IMG/VR virus record: IMGVR_UViG_3300049225_000423
Location: 1-41,597 of that record
Source: a virus
Strand: one strand, 5' to 3'
DNA: 41,597 bases
The position numbers were made by a program, and so were the translations under genes. Within the stretch, counting starts at the first letter, position 1; each line of letters opens with the position of its first letter. Positions 34,801 to 40,834 of the stretch are shown here, one piece after another. The notes under the pieces were generated by a model. The model had not been told where the DNA came from and did no database searches. It was given only the letters and a program-made list of their open reading frames with translations.

Positions 34801-35501
34801 AGACTCCTAAAATTCAAATTGTATTACATCATACTGCTATATTTGGGGCATCTATTGAAAATGTAATTAAAAGTTGGGGAAAAAGAAGTGACCATGTTTC
34901 TACACACTTTATTATACAAAGAGATGGTGATTATGATCAATTATTTCCTTTAAAATATTGGGGTAATCATGTAGGAAGTTCATTAAAAGGTAATTCTTAT
35001 TTACAAAAAAGTACAATTTCTATTGAATTAGAAGCCTTAGGGTATTTAAAATACATAAATGGTACAGGAGCATTATCAAATGGTTCCTTTAGAGATACTG
35101 CAAAGTTTAAACAGGGTAGTAGGACATATACATACCAACAATTAAAACAAGGCTACCCAGATGAAGCAGTAGCACGTCCCTATAAAATAAAAAAAGATGG
35201 AAGTTTATCAAAAGTACCATCATATAAAAACTATTCTTATTATCATGCATATACAAAAGCCCAATTAGCTACCTTAAAAAAGGTATTAAACCAAATTAAA
35301 TCTGAATACCCGAACATTTCTATAGGATCTCAATATAGTGGGGCAAATGGTTTTTATGAACAATTTCCAAATAAAAAGAGTGTTGCATCAACTGCTTTTA
35401 AATTTAACCAAGGTATTTATACACATAATTCCTATAGAACAGATAAAAGTGATGTTTTTCCACAAAAAGAATTAATAGAATTATTAAAAGAATTTAATTA
35501 A
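31869..35501 (+). CDS. Baseplate hub protein with C-terminal N-acetylmuramoyl-L-alanine amidase
   Basis: This is a 1210-residue protein. The N-terminal part carries GLQPSPGITGITVESVNRGSIRKATVTLKA and QFGIIEILYLRLGYLMMLEWGWDKY (about 157-216), a hallmark of marine myophage hub proteins. About 980-1205 is an Amidase_2 domain, with IQIVLHHTA (His987/His988), THFIIQRDGDYDQLFP, WGNHVG (His1034), ISIELEA, and near the end THNSYRTDKSDVFPQ supplying the later metal-ligand-type His and Asp. It thus combines the roles of T4 gp27/gp5: a hub with a cell-wall hydrolase for penetration. The chemistry is amidase rather than lysozyme. Confidence 0.82.
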   Translation: MAGNIIGEPIKPIIGEQVKLRQLVHGSGYNENSIQRSPEVLNFLNNKNSWIKFASGVSLDDGYRLKDLAKFETSNYFTENDIDSLLGKNLAKNYILFNTMQSLTQGAELTTTGEGKDAVTTQTRAATYQKRSGVRNTNSWDGSNGKMYGGIGGNSRGLQPSPGITGITVESVNRGSIRKATVTLKAYNKFQFGIIEILYLRLGYLMMLEWGWDKYIDSIDENNKPIIKNVESTVIENTWFKDKYYTQLEMLQNINGFVDRYKGNYQGFFGKVNNFTWNLNADNTYDITVNLISLGSVIESLQVTVPSSPMTTSQLNERKEALKKIYQINSDEGEEQYGDNSVLTNLGSDRLTNFVAQQISTFFTQNLGKNKNYYYFPNAVGLSKKDSDKKNISTNRKKIPPSSRYYIRFGELLKEIENNVILRVVNGDAFKESKITFERSEKHTRINYEPNLIPLDPSICIFKPIYTEELGITDTINVPAFKGLKDFVVEKDNVYYGQLMNIYLNLDFVSNTLNSNKNDKNELDLFNFMQKLLSGINRCMGNVTELTTSIKDDRIVYILDENPITGYDIVYPPKNKEVEFNIIGYTPNSGSSFVTDFNFQTKITPKLMTQISIGATAAGSESNSLDAVGYKNWNKGLKNRFEERYEAGPITRYVAPTQESVATEEETYYTNLYDKFKEESSWRLIPPSYEWTYKGFTKSYGTDSTSFWNSRTTNMNDTQLQIQVRDSIENIDQEIANRGIELITEGEKMNDYPTYLLDGFGGTGTKQVEVKVSRAERDAKLRENRKAKREGTLTGSISQGEGLKTKIVNQEVNTGDALYWYSSDNSDFVERGYNTFKQYKTTLDQYQYEVSDVTSGGTGFIPVTLGLTFEGLGGIKIYNKLKVNQTALPASYPSALKFIVDGINHEISENKWVTNVTTISQPKTSKPVKRKISPSKTIEVNKKEVKEFTGPQEQAVSLLKKIPLTAPTNNGLIYYPKETPKIQIVLHHTAIFGASIENVIKSWGKRSDHVSTHFIIQRDGDYDQLFPLKYWGNHVGSSLKGNSYLQKSTISIELEALGYLKYINGTGALSNGSFRDTAKFKQGSRTYTYQQLKQGYPDEAVARPYKIKKDGSLSKVPSYKNYSYYHAYTKAQLATLKKVLNQIKSEYPNISIGSQYSGANGFYEQFPNKKSVASTAFKFNQGIYTHNSYRTDKSDVFPQKELIELLKEFN

Positions 35502-36343
35502 TGTATTATCCAAAGTCACAAATAACCCCAAATTTATATACTAATGGTAAAGAATTTGTATATTCTAATACTGAAAAAGAATATATAGGTTTTTATTTCC
35601 AAACCTCAGATGGTAAATATTTTACAGGTAAAAACCCAAATGACCCCCCGGTACAAGAAATTAAAATACCTAAAGATTCTAGGTTAGATGATGCAGAAGA
35701 AGGAGCAATAGGTTCATATACAGAAGATGCTTTATTGTATTTAGTTCCCGACGCTTATGCTAATGCCCAAAATATGAGTGTAGATGATATTCCACCTGCA
35801 CCACCAAAACAAACTATTACTTTACCCACTAAAAAAAATTATAAACTAGGTGAGTATCAAAGATATTTTGCTTCTAAAAATAATGAAATTAAATTTACTG
35901 AAATTAATTACGACCAATATTCAAAATTTATTGACCAAGAACCTGATGTAGACTATTCACTTTATACAGCATTTTCATTTCCTTGGCTTATTACCGGAAA
36001 TAGAAATAATGTTATAAACGTAAATAAAAAAACTATAGAAAGAGTCCAAAATAATTTAAACTTAATAGGATTTAACTCTTATTTTACAAATAAATATGAT
36101 CAATATTTTAAGTATTCTAAAAATGAAAATTTAAAAACAGATGGAAGTGAATTTTTAGATGCAACAACCAATCAACCTTATAGTGGTTTATACCATATCC
36201 ACCCCGAAAAAGGACCAATGGTAGGAGCACAACATATTAATTCACCACATAATTATTTAATACCTATAAGTGGGTCTAATATAGAATATAAAATAAATAA
36301 AGTAGAAACTCAAAGAAATAATAAAATAGGTGGAGGTTACTAG
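35501..36343 (+). CDS. Conserved virion protein of unknown function
   Basis: This 280-residue protein begins MYYPKSQITPNLYTNGKEFVY, has YIGFYFQTSDGKYFTGKNPND (about 28-48), a Pro-rich linker (IPPAPPKQTITLP) near 97-109, and a C-terminal GLYHIHPEKGPMVGAQH (about 229-245) with conserved His residues. I recall proteins of this layout next to baseplate genes in marine phages, without a function. Its ATG overlaps the hub stop (TAATG), so it belongs to the baseplate operon. A wedge or fibre-attachment role is possible. Confidence 0.6.
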   Translation: MYYPKSQITPNLYTNGKEFVYSNTEKEYIGFYFQTSDGKYFTGKNPNDPPVQEIKIPKDSRLDDAEEGAIGSYTEDALLYLVPDAYANAQNMSVDDIPPAPPKQTITLPTKKNYKLGEYQRYFASKNNEIKFTEINYDQYSKFIDQEPDVDYSLYTAFSFPWLITGNRNNVINVNKKTIERVQNNLNLIGFNSYFTNKYDQYFKYSKNENLKTDGSEFLDATTNQPYSGLYHIHPEKGPMVGAQHINSPHNYLIPISGSNIEYKINKVETQRNNKIGGGY

Positions 36344-36358
36344 ATAGGTTCGTATATT
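36330..36358 (+). promoter_or_regulatory. Putative early/middle promoter (GTGGAG-N17-TATATT) for the polymerase-like gene
   Basis: The -10-like TATATT (36353-36358) is preceded by TTCG exactly as at 16257 and 39947. The -35-like half (GTGGAG, 36330-36335) overlaps the end of the previous coding region and matches only at the GGA core. The gene starts 18 nt downstream. Confidence 0.4.
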
Positions 36359-36376
36359 AGGGTAAAATAAGGTTAT

Positions 36377-37648
36377 ATGTACTGGCTTGTAGAAGACGAG
36401 GAGCAGTTAAATGTTTTAATAAATAGTGGTTATAAAGAGGCTTTCATTGAGGTAATACCTTATAATGACACAATACACCCCGTACAAAATCATGTTAGTT
36501 TAGTGTATATTAGACCGATTGAAGCGAGTAAAGGCTTTATGGTATGTATTACGCATAGTGAATGTTTGAATGCATTAAACACGCGTATAAACGATTTACT
36601 AAACAAATTTGAAGTATTATATTGTCGTGATAAAAAGGAAATATTACACTATTTTCCAATCAAAACTCTTTACGACATAAACACACCCCCTACTACGTAT
36701 ATACGACCCACAACACAAACACATGATTTATACTATCGTGAACACAAAGATAATCCGGAGTTAAATTTAATTATACCGATTGTTAAACATTATGAATTGT
36801 GTGAGACGATTTTTAGAGATCTAAAAGCGAATATTAACATAGAAAAAACAAAATATGATGAATTCTTTAACAGTAGAGTATCCGTGGTATTCAACGCCAT
36901 CGAGAGAAGTGGCATACGTATACACAATGATACCTTCAGTGAATACTTCCACGCAGTTGACGGTGAATACGTCAACACTCAGTTCAACTTAAAAACAACA
37001 ACAACAAGACCATCAAATAAATTTAATAATGTAAATTATGCGGCACTTAATAAAGAAAATGGTTGTAGAAAAAGTTTTATACCACGTAATAATAGGTTTG
37101 TGGAAATTGATATTAGCGCTTACCACCCTAGCTTGTCTGCTCGTCTTATTGATTATGATTTTGCCGGGGTTGATATTCACGCTCATTTTGCGTCCCTATA
37201 TGGAGTGGATTATAAAAAATCGAAGGAACTTACCTTCAAGCAGCTCTATGGAGGTGTTTTTGACAATTACAAAGGCCTGGAATTCTTTCAAAAAATTGAG
37301 AAATACGTAGGAGAAATTTGGAGTAAGTTCCAAAGCGATGGGTTCGTAGAATGTAAGGTTTCTGGATATAGGTATGAAAAAGAAAACTTGGATAATATGA
37401 ATCCGCAAAAGTTATTTAATTACATTTTACAAAATTTAGAAACGTCTACAAATGTGTTGATATTGTGGGATATACTTTGTATATTGAGAAAATATAAGAC
37501 GCAGCTTGTACTATACACATATGATTCGTTTTTATTAGATGTGGATGATGAAGAAGTAGAAGTTTTAGAAGAGATTAGAGAAGTATTTAAAAAGTTTAAA
37601 TTAAACATAAAAGAAATAGAAGGTTATGACTACGATTTTACAGAATAA
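36377..37648 (+). CDS. Short family-A-like DNA polymerase (palm/fingers, no exonuclease seen)
   Basis: In this 423-residue protein the second half holds the three PolA motifs. TTTRPSN...NYAAL leads to motif A EIDISAYHPSLSARL (Asp245). Motif B is KKSKELTFKQLYGG (Lys283 to Gly293). Motif C is LYTYDSFLLD (Asp383; YD instead of the usual HD). The first about 190 residues are not recognised, apart from a PolA-like FNAIERSGIRIHNDTF. At 423 residues it is much shorter than T7 polymerase (704), and no 3'-5' exonuclease motif is visible. T4 itself uses a family B polymerase. CG-containing codons are commoner here than in neighbouring genes. Confidence 0.7.
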   Translation: MYWLVEDEEQLNVLINSGYKEAFIEVIPYNDTIHPVQNHVSLVYIRPIEASKGFMVCITHSECLNALNTRINDLLNKFEVLYCRDKKEILHYFPIKTLYDINTPPTTYIRPTTQTHDLYYREHKDNPELNLIIPIVKHYELCETIFRDLKANINIEKTKYDEFFNSRVSVVFNAIERSGIRIHNDTFSEYFHAVDGEYVNTQFNLKTTTTRPSNKFNNVNYAALNKENGCRKSFIPRNNRFVEIDISAYHPSLSARLIDYDFAGVDIHAHFASLYGVDYKKSKELTFKQLYGGVFDNYKGLEFFQKIEKYVGEIWSKFQSDGFVECKVSGYRYEKENLDNMNPQKLFNYILQNLETSTNVLILWDILCILRKYKTQLVLYTYDSFLLDVDDEEVEVLEEIREVFKKFKLNIKEIEGYDYDFTE

Positions 37649-38093
37649 TCCCAATATGTATAATACAGAATATGATATCATATCAGATATTAAAATATTA
37701 GGAGATTTGAATAATAAATTATTTTGCACATTCACTGATTTAAATGGATTAGATGCACTTATTGAGGATATAAAAAACAAGTATGATATTATATACAATA
37801 AACTTTTTGTACTAGAGATAGTAGGAAAAGATGAATATGTAATAACATATAATGTTGACCAAACTAACTTAAATTCAATTCCAGATAATACTATTTTGGT
37901 GCATCGTAAAAAGGAATCTAATACCTTATACACTATTAATGCTTTAAACGAACTTATTAAAAAGCTTAATGGTGGTGTTGTTGATACAAATTATAAAGTA
38001 GATTGGCAACATTATCGAAATTGTGTTTTACTTACACAACACAATGAATTAAATCAATTAAATACAAAAATATATAAAATTATAGAGTTATAA
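37626..38093 (+). CDS. Hypothetical protein
   Basis: This 155-residue product starts at ATG 37626, overlapping the polymerase-like gene by 23 nt. A second ATG at 37656 would give a seven-base gap instead and is also plausible. The protein has alternating strands and helices (YVITYNVDQTNLNSIPDNTILVHRKKESNTLYTINALNELIKKLNGG at about 79-125). No motif is recognised. Its position between polymerase-like and nucleotide-sugar genes does not indicate a function. Confidence 0.6.
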   Translation: MTTILQNNPNMYNTEYDIISDIKILGDLNNKLFCTFTDLNGLDALIEDIKNKYDIIYNKLFVLEIVGKDEYVITYNVDQTNLNSIPDNTILVHRKKESNTLYTINALNELIKKLNGGVVDTNYKVDWQHYRNCVLLTQHNELNQLNTKIYKIIEL

Positions 38094-38106
38094 AGTAAAA
38101 AAGGTT

Positions 38107-38499
38107 ATGAAAATTTGGGTAAATGGTTGTTTTGATATTCTTCATAGAGGACATTTTGAATTATTTAATTTTGCAAAATCATTAGGTGATATATTAATCG
38201 TTGGGATAGATTCTGATGAAAAAATAGCTAGTGATAAAGGTCCTAATAGACCCTACAATAATCTAGAAGATAGGGTTTATGCTTTAGAAAGTTTAAAAGC
38301 TATAGATAAAGTAATGGTCTTCGATAATCGTGAACATTTAGAATGGTTAGTATCTTCTGTTTCTCCTGATATTATAGTAGTAGGAAGTGATTGGAAAGGT
38401 AAAGAAATAGTAGGAGGAGATCATGCTCGAGAAATTATATATTTTGATCGTATAGGTAATTATTCAACAACAGACATTTTATTAAATGAGAGAAAGTAA
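38107..38499 (+). CDS. hldC: Heptose-1-phosphate adenylyltransferase-like (HldC / RfaE domain II)
   Basis: This 130-residue nucleotidyltransferase has VNGCFDILHRGHFELFNFAKSLGD (about 4-27, with the HxGH motif as HRGH), LIVGIDSD, GPNRPYNNLEDRVYALESL, DIIVVGSDWKG and a C-terminal YSTTDIL. This corresponds closely to the C-terminal domain of HldE (NGVFDILHAGH, SRPVNPLEQR, STTNII). It would join D-glycero-D-manno-heptose-1-phosphate to AMP, giving ADP-heptose; CDP- or GDP-linked products cannot be ruled out. It is the first gene of a four-gene overlapping cassette. Confidence 0.83.
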   Translation: MKIWVNGCFDILHRGHFELFNFAKSLGDILIVGIDSDEKIASDKGPNRPYNNLEDRVYALESLKAIDKVMVFDNREHLEWLVSSVSPDIIVVGSDWKGKEIVGGDHAREIIYFDRIGNYSTTDILLNERK

Positions 38500-38836
38500 A
38501 TTACACTCAGAAGGACAGCAAAAAGCTTTTGTTGATATAGATGAAACGATATGTTTTTATAAAGATAAAAGGATATATGAGTTAGCTATCCCTAATAAAA
38601 CAAATATTAATAAAATTAACAAACTTAAAGAAAAAGGATGGCATATAACTTACTATACTGCCAGAGGAGGCGCAAGCAAAATTGATTATACTAAATTAAC
38701 TTTAAAACAATTAAAAGAATGGGGATGTTTTTTTGATGATCTTGTGGTGGGTTATAGAAAAGATATTACATTACCAGTAAAACCATCTTATGATCTAATT
38801 ATAGATGATAAGGCAAAACGTATAGAAGAATTATGA
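38486..38836 (+). CDS. HAD-superfamily phosphatase, candidate heptose-bisphosphate phosphatase step
   Basis: This 116-residue minimal HAD protein has the nucleophile motif FVDIDETI (about 15-22), a motif-II-like YYTARGG (about 57-63), a Lys in VVGYRKDITLPVKPSYD, and the acidic LIIDDK (about 105-110). The DxDxT start and C-terminal DD identify a phosphatase or related HAD enzyme. GmhB, the phosphatase of ADP-heptose synthesis, is also a HAD enzyme, so a role there fits the neighbours but is inferred. It overlaps the preceding gene by 14 nt and the next by 4 (ATGA). Confidence 0.72.
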   Translation: MRESKLHSEGQQKAFVDIDETICFYKDKRIYELAIPNKTNINKINKLKEKGWHITYYTARGGASKIDYTKLTLKQLKEWGCFFDDLVVGYRKDITLPVKPSYDLIIDDKAKRIEEL

Positions 38837-39195
38837 TTATACAACCTAAAATAGTACAAAAAGGGTGGGGTGAAGAAGTTTGGATCCATAATGATGAAGA
38901 ATATTGTGGTAAACTACTTAGATTTTTTAAAGCAGGGAATAAATTTTCTTTACATTACCATATTATTAAAAAAGAATCATGGTATGTAGGTAAAGGTAGT
39001 TTTGAATATATTAAATTAGATACTGAAAAAGGAATAGAACATAGTACTATCATTAAAGAAGGAACTTGTTTAACAATTGAAAGAGGATCCCCACATCAAT
39101 TAATAGCCTTAGAAGATATGTCAGAAATATTTGAAGTATCTACCCAACATTTTGACGAAGATAGTTATAGAATTAGAATAGGAAATACGTTATGA
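38833..39195 (+). CDS. Cupin-fold protein (sugar isomerase/epimerase-like)
   Basis: This 120-residue cupin begins MIIQPKIVQKGWGEEVWIHNDEEYCGKLLRFFKAG, continues SLHYHIIKKESWYVGKGSFEY (the His-x-His...Glu metal motif and G-x6-G turn, about 36-56), and has a second box GSPHQLIAL. It resembles cupins of the mannose-6-phosphate isomerase type 2 group that often accompany nucleotide-sugar genes. It is coupled to both neighbours by ATGA overlaps. Its reaction is unknown. It might act on heptose phosphates. Confidence 0.7.
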   Translation: MIIQPKIVQKGWGEEVWIHNDEEYCGKLLRFFKAGNKFSLHYHIIKKESWYVGKGSFEYIKLDTEKGIEHSTIIKEGTCLTIERGSPHQLIALEDMSEIFEVSTQHFDEDSYRIRIGNTL

Positions 39196-39935
39196 GAATA
39201 TTAGTAATAGGCGATAGTTGTCTTGATAAGTTTATTTATGGTGAATGTAATCGAATATGCCCTGAAGCACCCGTTCCTGTATTTAATCCTATTAATTCTA
39301 CTAAAAATGAAGGAATGGCTAAAAATGTTTTTAATAATTTAAAAAGTTTAGCCCCAAATTGGGAAATTGATTTTATTACAAATCAATCCCCAGCAGTAAA
39401 AACCCGATTAGTAGATATAAAAACTAATCAAATGTTAGTTAGAATTGATGATAATGATAAATGTTCTAGATTTAGTGGGTTAAATAAGTTAGAAGAGTAT
39501 GATATTGTTATTATTAGCGATTATGATAAAGGATTTTTAACTAAAGATGATATTAAATACATTTTAGATAAATACCCTTTAACTTTTATTGATTCCAAAA
39601 AAATATTTGGAGAATGGGTTATGAATGCTTCATTTATAAAAATTAACCAACCAGAATACGAAAAAAATAAGGATAATTTAATTGATTATAAGGGTCAATT
39701 AATCGTTACACTTGGAGAAAAAGGGGTTCAGTGGGGTGATATGATACACCCCCCTTCTAGGAAAGCTGAAGTATCCGATTTATCAGGAGCTGGAGATACA
39801 TTTTTTGCTGCTTTTATATATTATTATTTATCCCACCAAAGTGTAAGTAAAAGTATACATTTCGCACAAAATTGTTCTCTTGAAGTTATAGAAAAAAAAG
39901 GTGTAGTAGTAGTAGAAAATAATTTGGATGTCTAA
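39192..39935 (+). CDS. hldA: D-glycero-D-manno-heptose-7-phosphate kinase-like (HldA / RfaE domain I, PfkB family)
   Basis: This 247-residue PfkB-type kinase begins RILVIGDSCLDKFIYGECNRICPEAPVPVF, almost the signature of HldE domain I (GDVMLDRYWYG, RISPEAPVPV). It also has GMAKNVFNNLKSL, VRIDDND, VIISDYDKGFL, and the C-terminal catalytic loop DLSGAGDTFFAAF (about 196-208). It would phosphorylate heptose-7-phosphate to the 1,7-bisphosphate. It is shorter than the usual about 310 residues, mainly in the middle, but all key motifs remain. In bacteria HldA and HldC are often fused as HldE; here they are separated by the HAD and cupin genes. Confidence 0.83.
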   Translation: MRILVIGDSCLDKFIYGECNRICPEAPVPVFNPINSTKNEGMAKNVFNNLKSLAPNWEIDFITNQSPAVKTRLVDIKTNQMLVRIDDNDKCSRFSGLNKLEEYDIVIISDYDKGFLTKDDIKYILDKYPLTFIDSKKIFGEWVMNASFIKINQPEYEKNKDNLIDYKGQLIVTLGEKGVQWGDMIHPPSRKAEVSDLSGAGDTFFAAFIYYYLSHQSVSKSIHFAQNCSLEVIEKKGVVVVENNLDV

Positions 39936-39952
39936 TTTACATTTCGTATATT
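39924..39952 (+). promoter_or_regulatory. Putative early/middle promoter (TTGGAT-N17-TATATT) for gp32
   Basis: TTGGAT (39924-39929), 17-base spacer and TATATT (39947-39952) preceded by TTCG. This is the same arrangement as at 16234-16262. The gp32 ATG is 43 nt downstream. Confidence 0.5.
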
Positions 39953-39995
39953 TAGATCATATATAAACAGTTATAATTAAAAATAAGTTACATTT

Positions 39996-40832
39996 ATGGA
40001 TTTATCAATGCTTAAACAAAAATTGGATACCCTCCAATCAAAACCAAAGGGTGGTCAAAAGACCGATTACTCAACTATTTTTTGGAGACCTACAGTAGGT
40101 AAACAACAAATTAGAATTGTACCATCTGCGTTCAATTCAGCTAACCCATTTACAGAACTTAAGTTCTATTATGGTATTACAAATAAGGTTATGATTTCAC
40201 CACTTAATTTTGGTGATAAAGACCCTATTGCTTTATTTGCTCAAAAACTTCGTGAAGGTGAGTATAATAAAGAAAATTATGTACTTGCTAAAAAGCTGGA
40301 TGCTAAAAACCGTACCTTTGTTCCTGTTGTAGTGCGTGGAGAAGAAGATAAAGGTGTTAGACTATGGCAATTTGGAAAACAAGTATATGAAGAATTACTT
40401 GCACTTGCTGTAGACGATGAAATTGGTGATTACACTGATATTGTAAATGGTAGAGATATTACAGTAGAAACTGTAGGACCGGAATCAACTGGAACCCCTT
40501 ATAATAAATCATCAGTACGTGTTAGATTAAAAACTTCACCTCTTAGTGAAGATGCTTCATTAGTAGAAAAATGGACAAATGAGCAACCAAACCCAACAGA
40601 TGGTTTATTTAAACGTTATTCATTTGATGAAATGAAATCTGCTCTAGAAAAATGGTTATCACCAGAAGAAGATTCTGAAGAAGTTGTAGCAGCTCCTGTT
40701 GCATCGACTCCAAAACAACCAACAAATTTTAGTTTAGATACTACAAAAGCTAAACAAAGTAAAGTAGATCAATTTGATTCTTTATTTGATAGTAAAGATA
40801 GTACTAATAATGGTGATGATCTACCCTTCTAA
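39996..40832 (+). CDS. 32: Single-stranded DNA-binding protein gp32
   Basis: This 278-residue protein begins MDLSMLKQKLDTLQSKPKGG, then has TIFWRPTVGKQQIRIVPSAF and PFTELKFYYGI, typical of T4-like gp32. An OB-fold-like core follows. The C-terminal tail is acidic and ends DDLPF, the type of tip that recruits replication partners in SSB proteins. The Cys/His zinc knuckle of T4 gp32 is not evident, as in many marine relatives. It is followed directly by uvsX. Confidence 0.9.
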   Translation: MDLSMLKQKLDTLQSKPKGGQKTDYSTIFWRPTVGKQQIRIVPSAFNSANPFTELKFYYGITNKVMISPLNFGDKDPIALFAQKLREGEYNKENYVLAKKLDAKNRTFVPVVVRGEEDKGVRLWQFGKQVYEELLALAVDDEIGDYTDIVNGRDITVETVGPESTGTPYNKSSVRVRLKTSPLSEDASLVEKWTNEQPNPTDGLFKRYSFDEMKSALEKWLSPEEDSEEVVAAPVASTPKQPTNFSLDTTKAKQSKVDQFDSLFDSKDSTNNGDDLPF

Positions 40833-40834
40833 AT

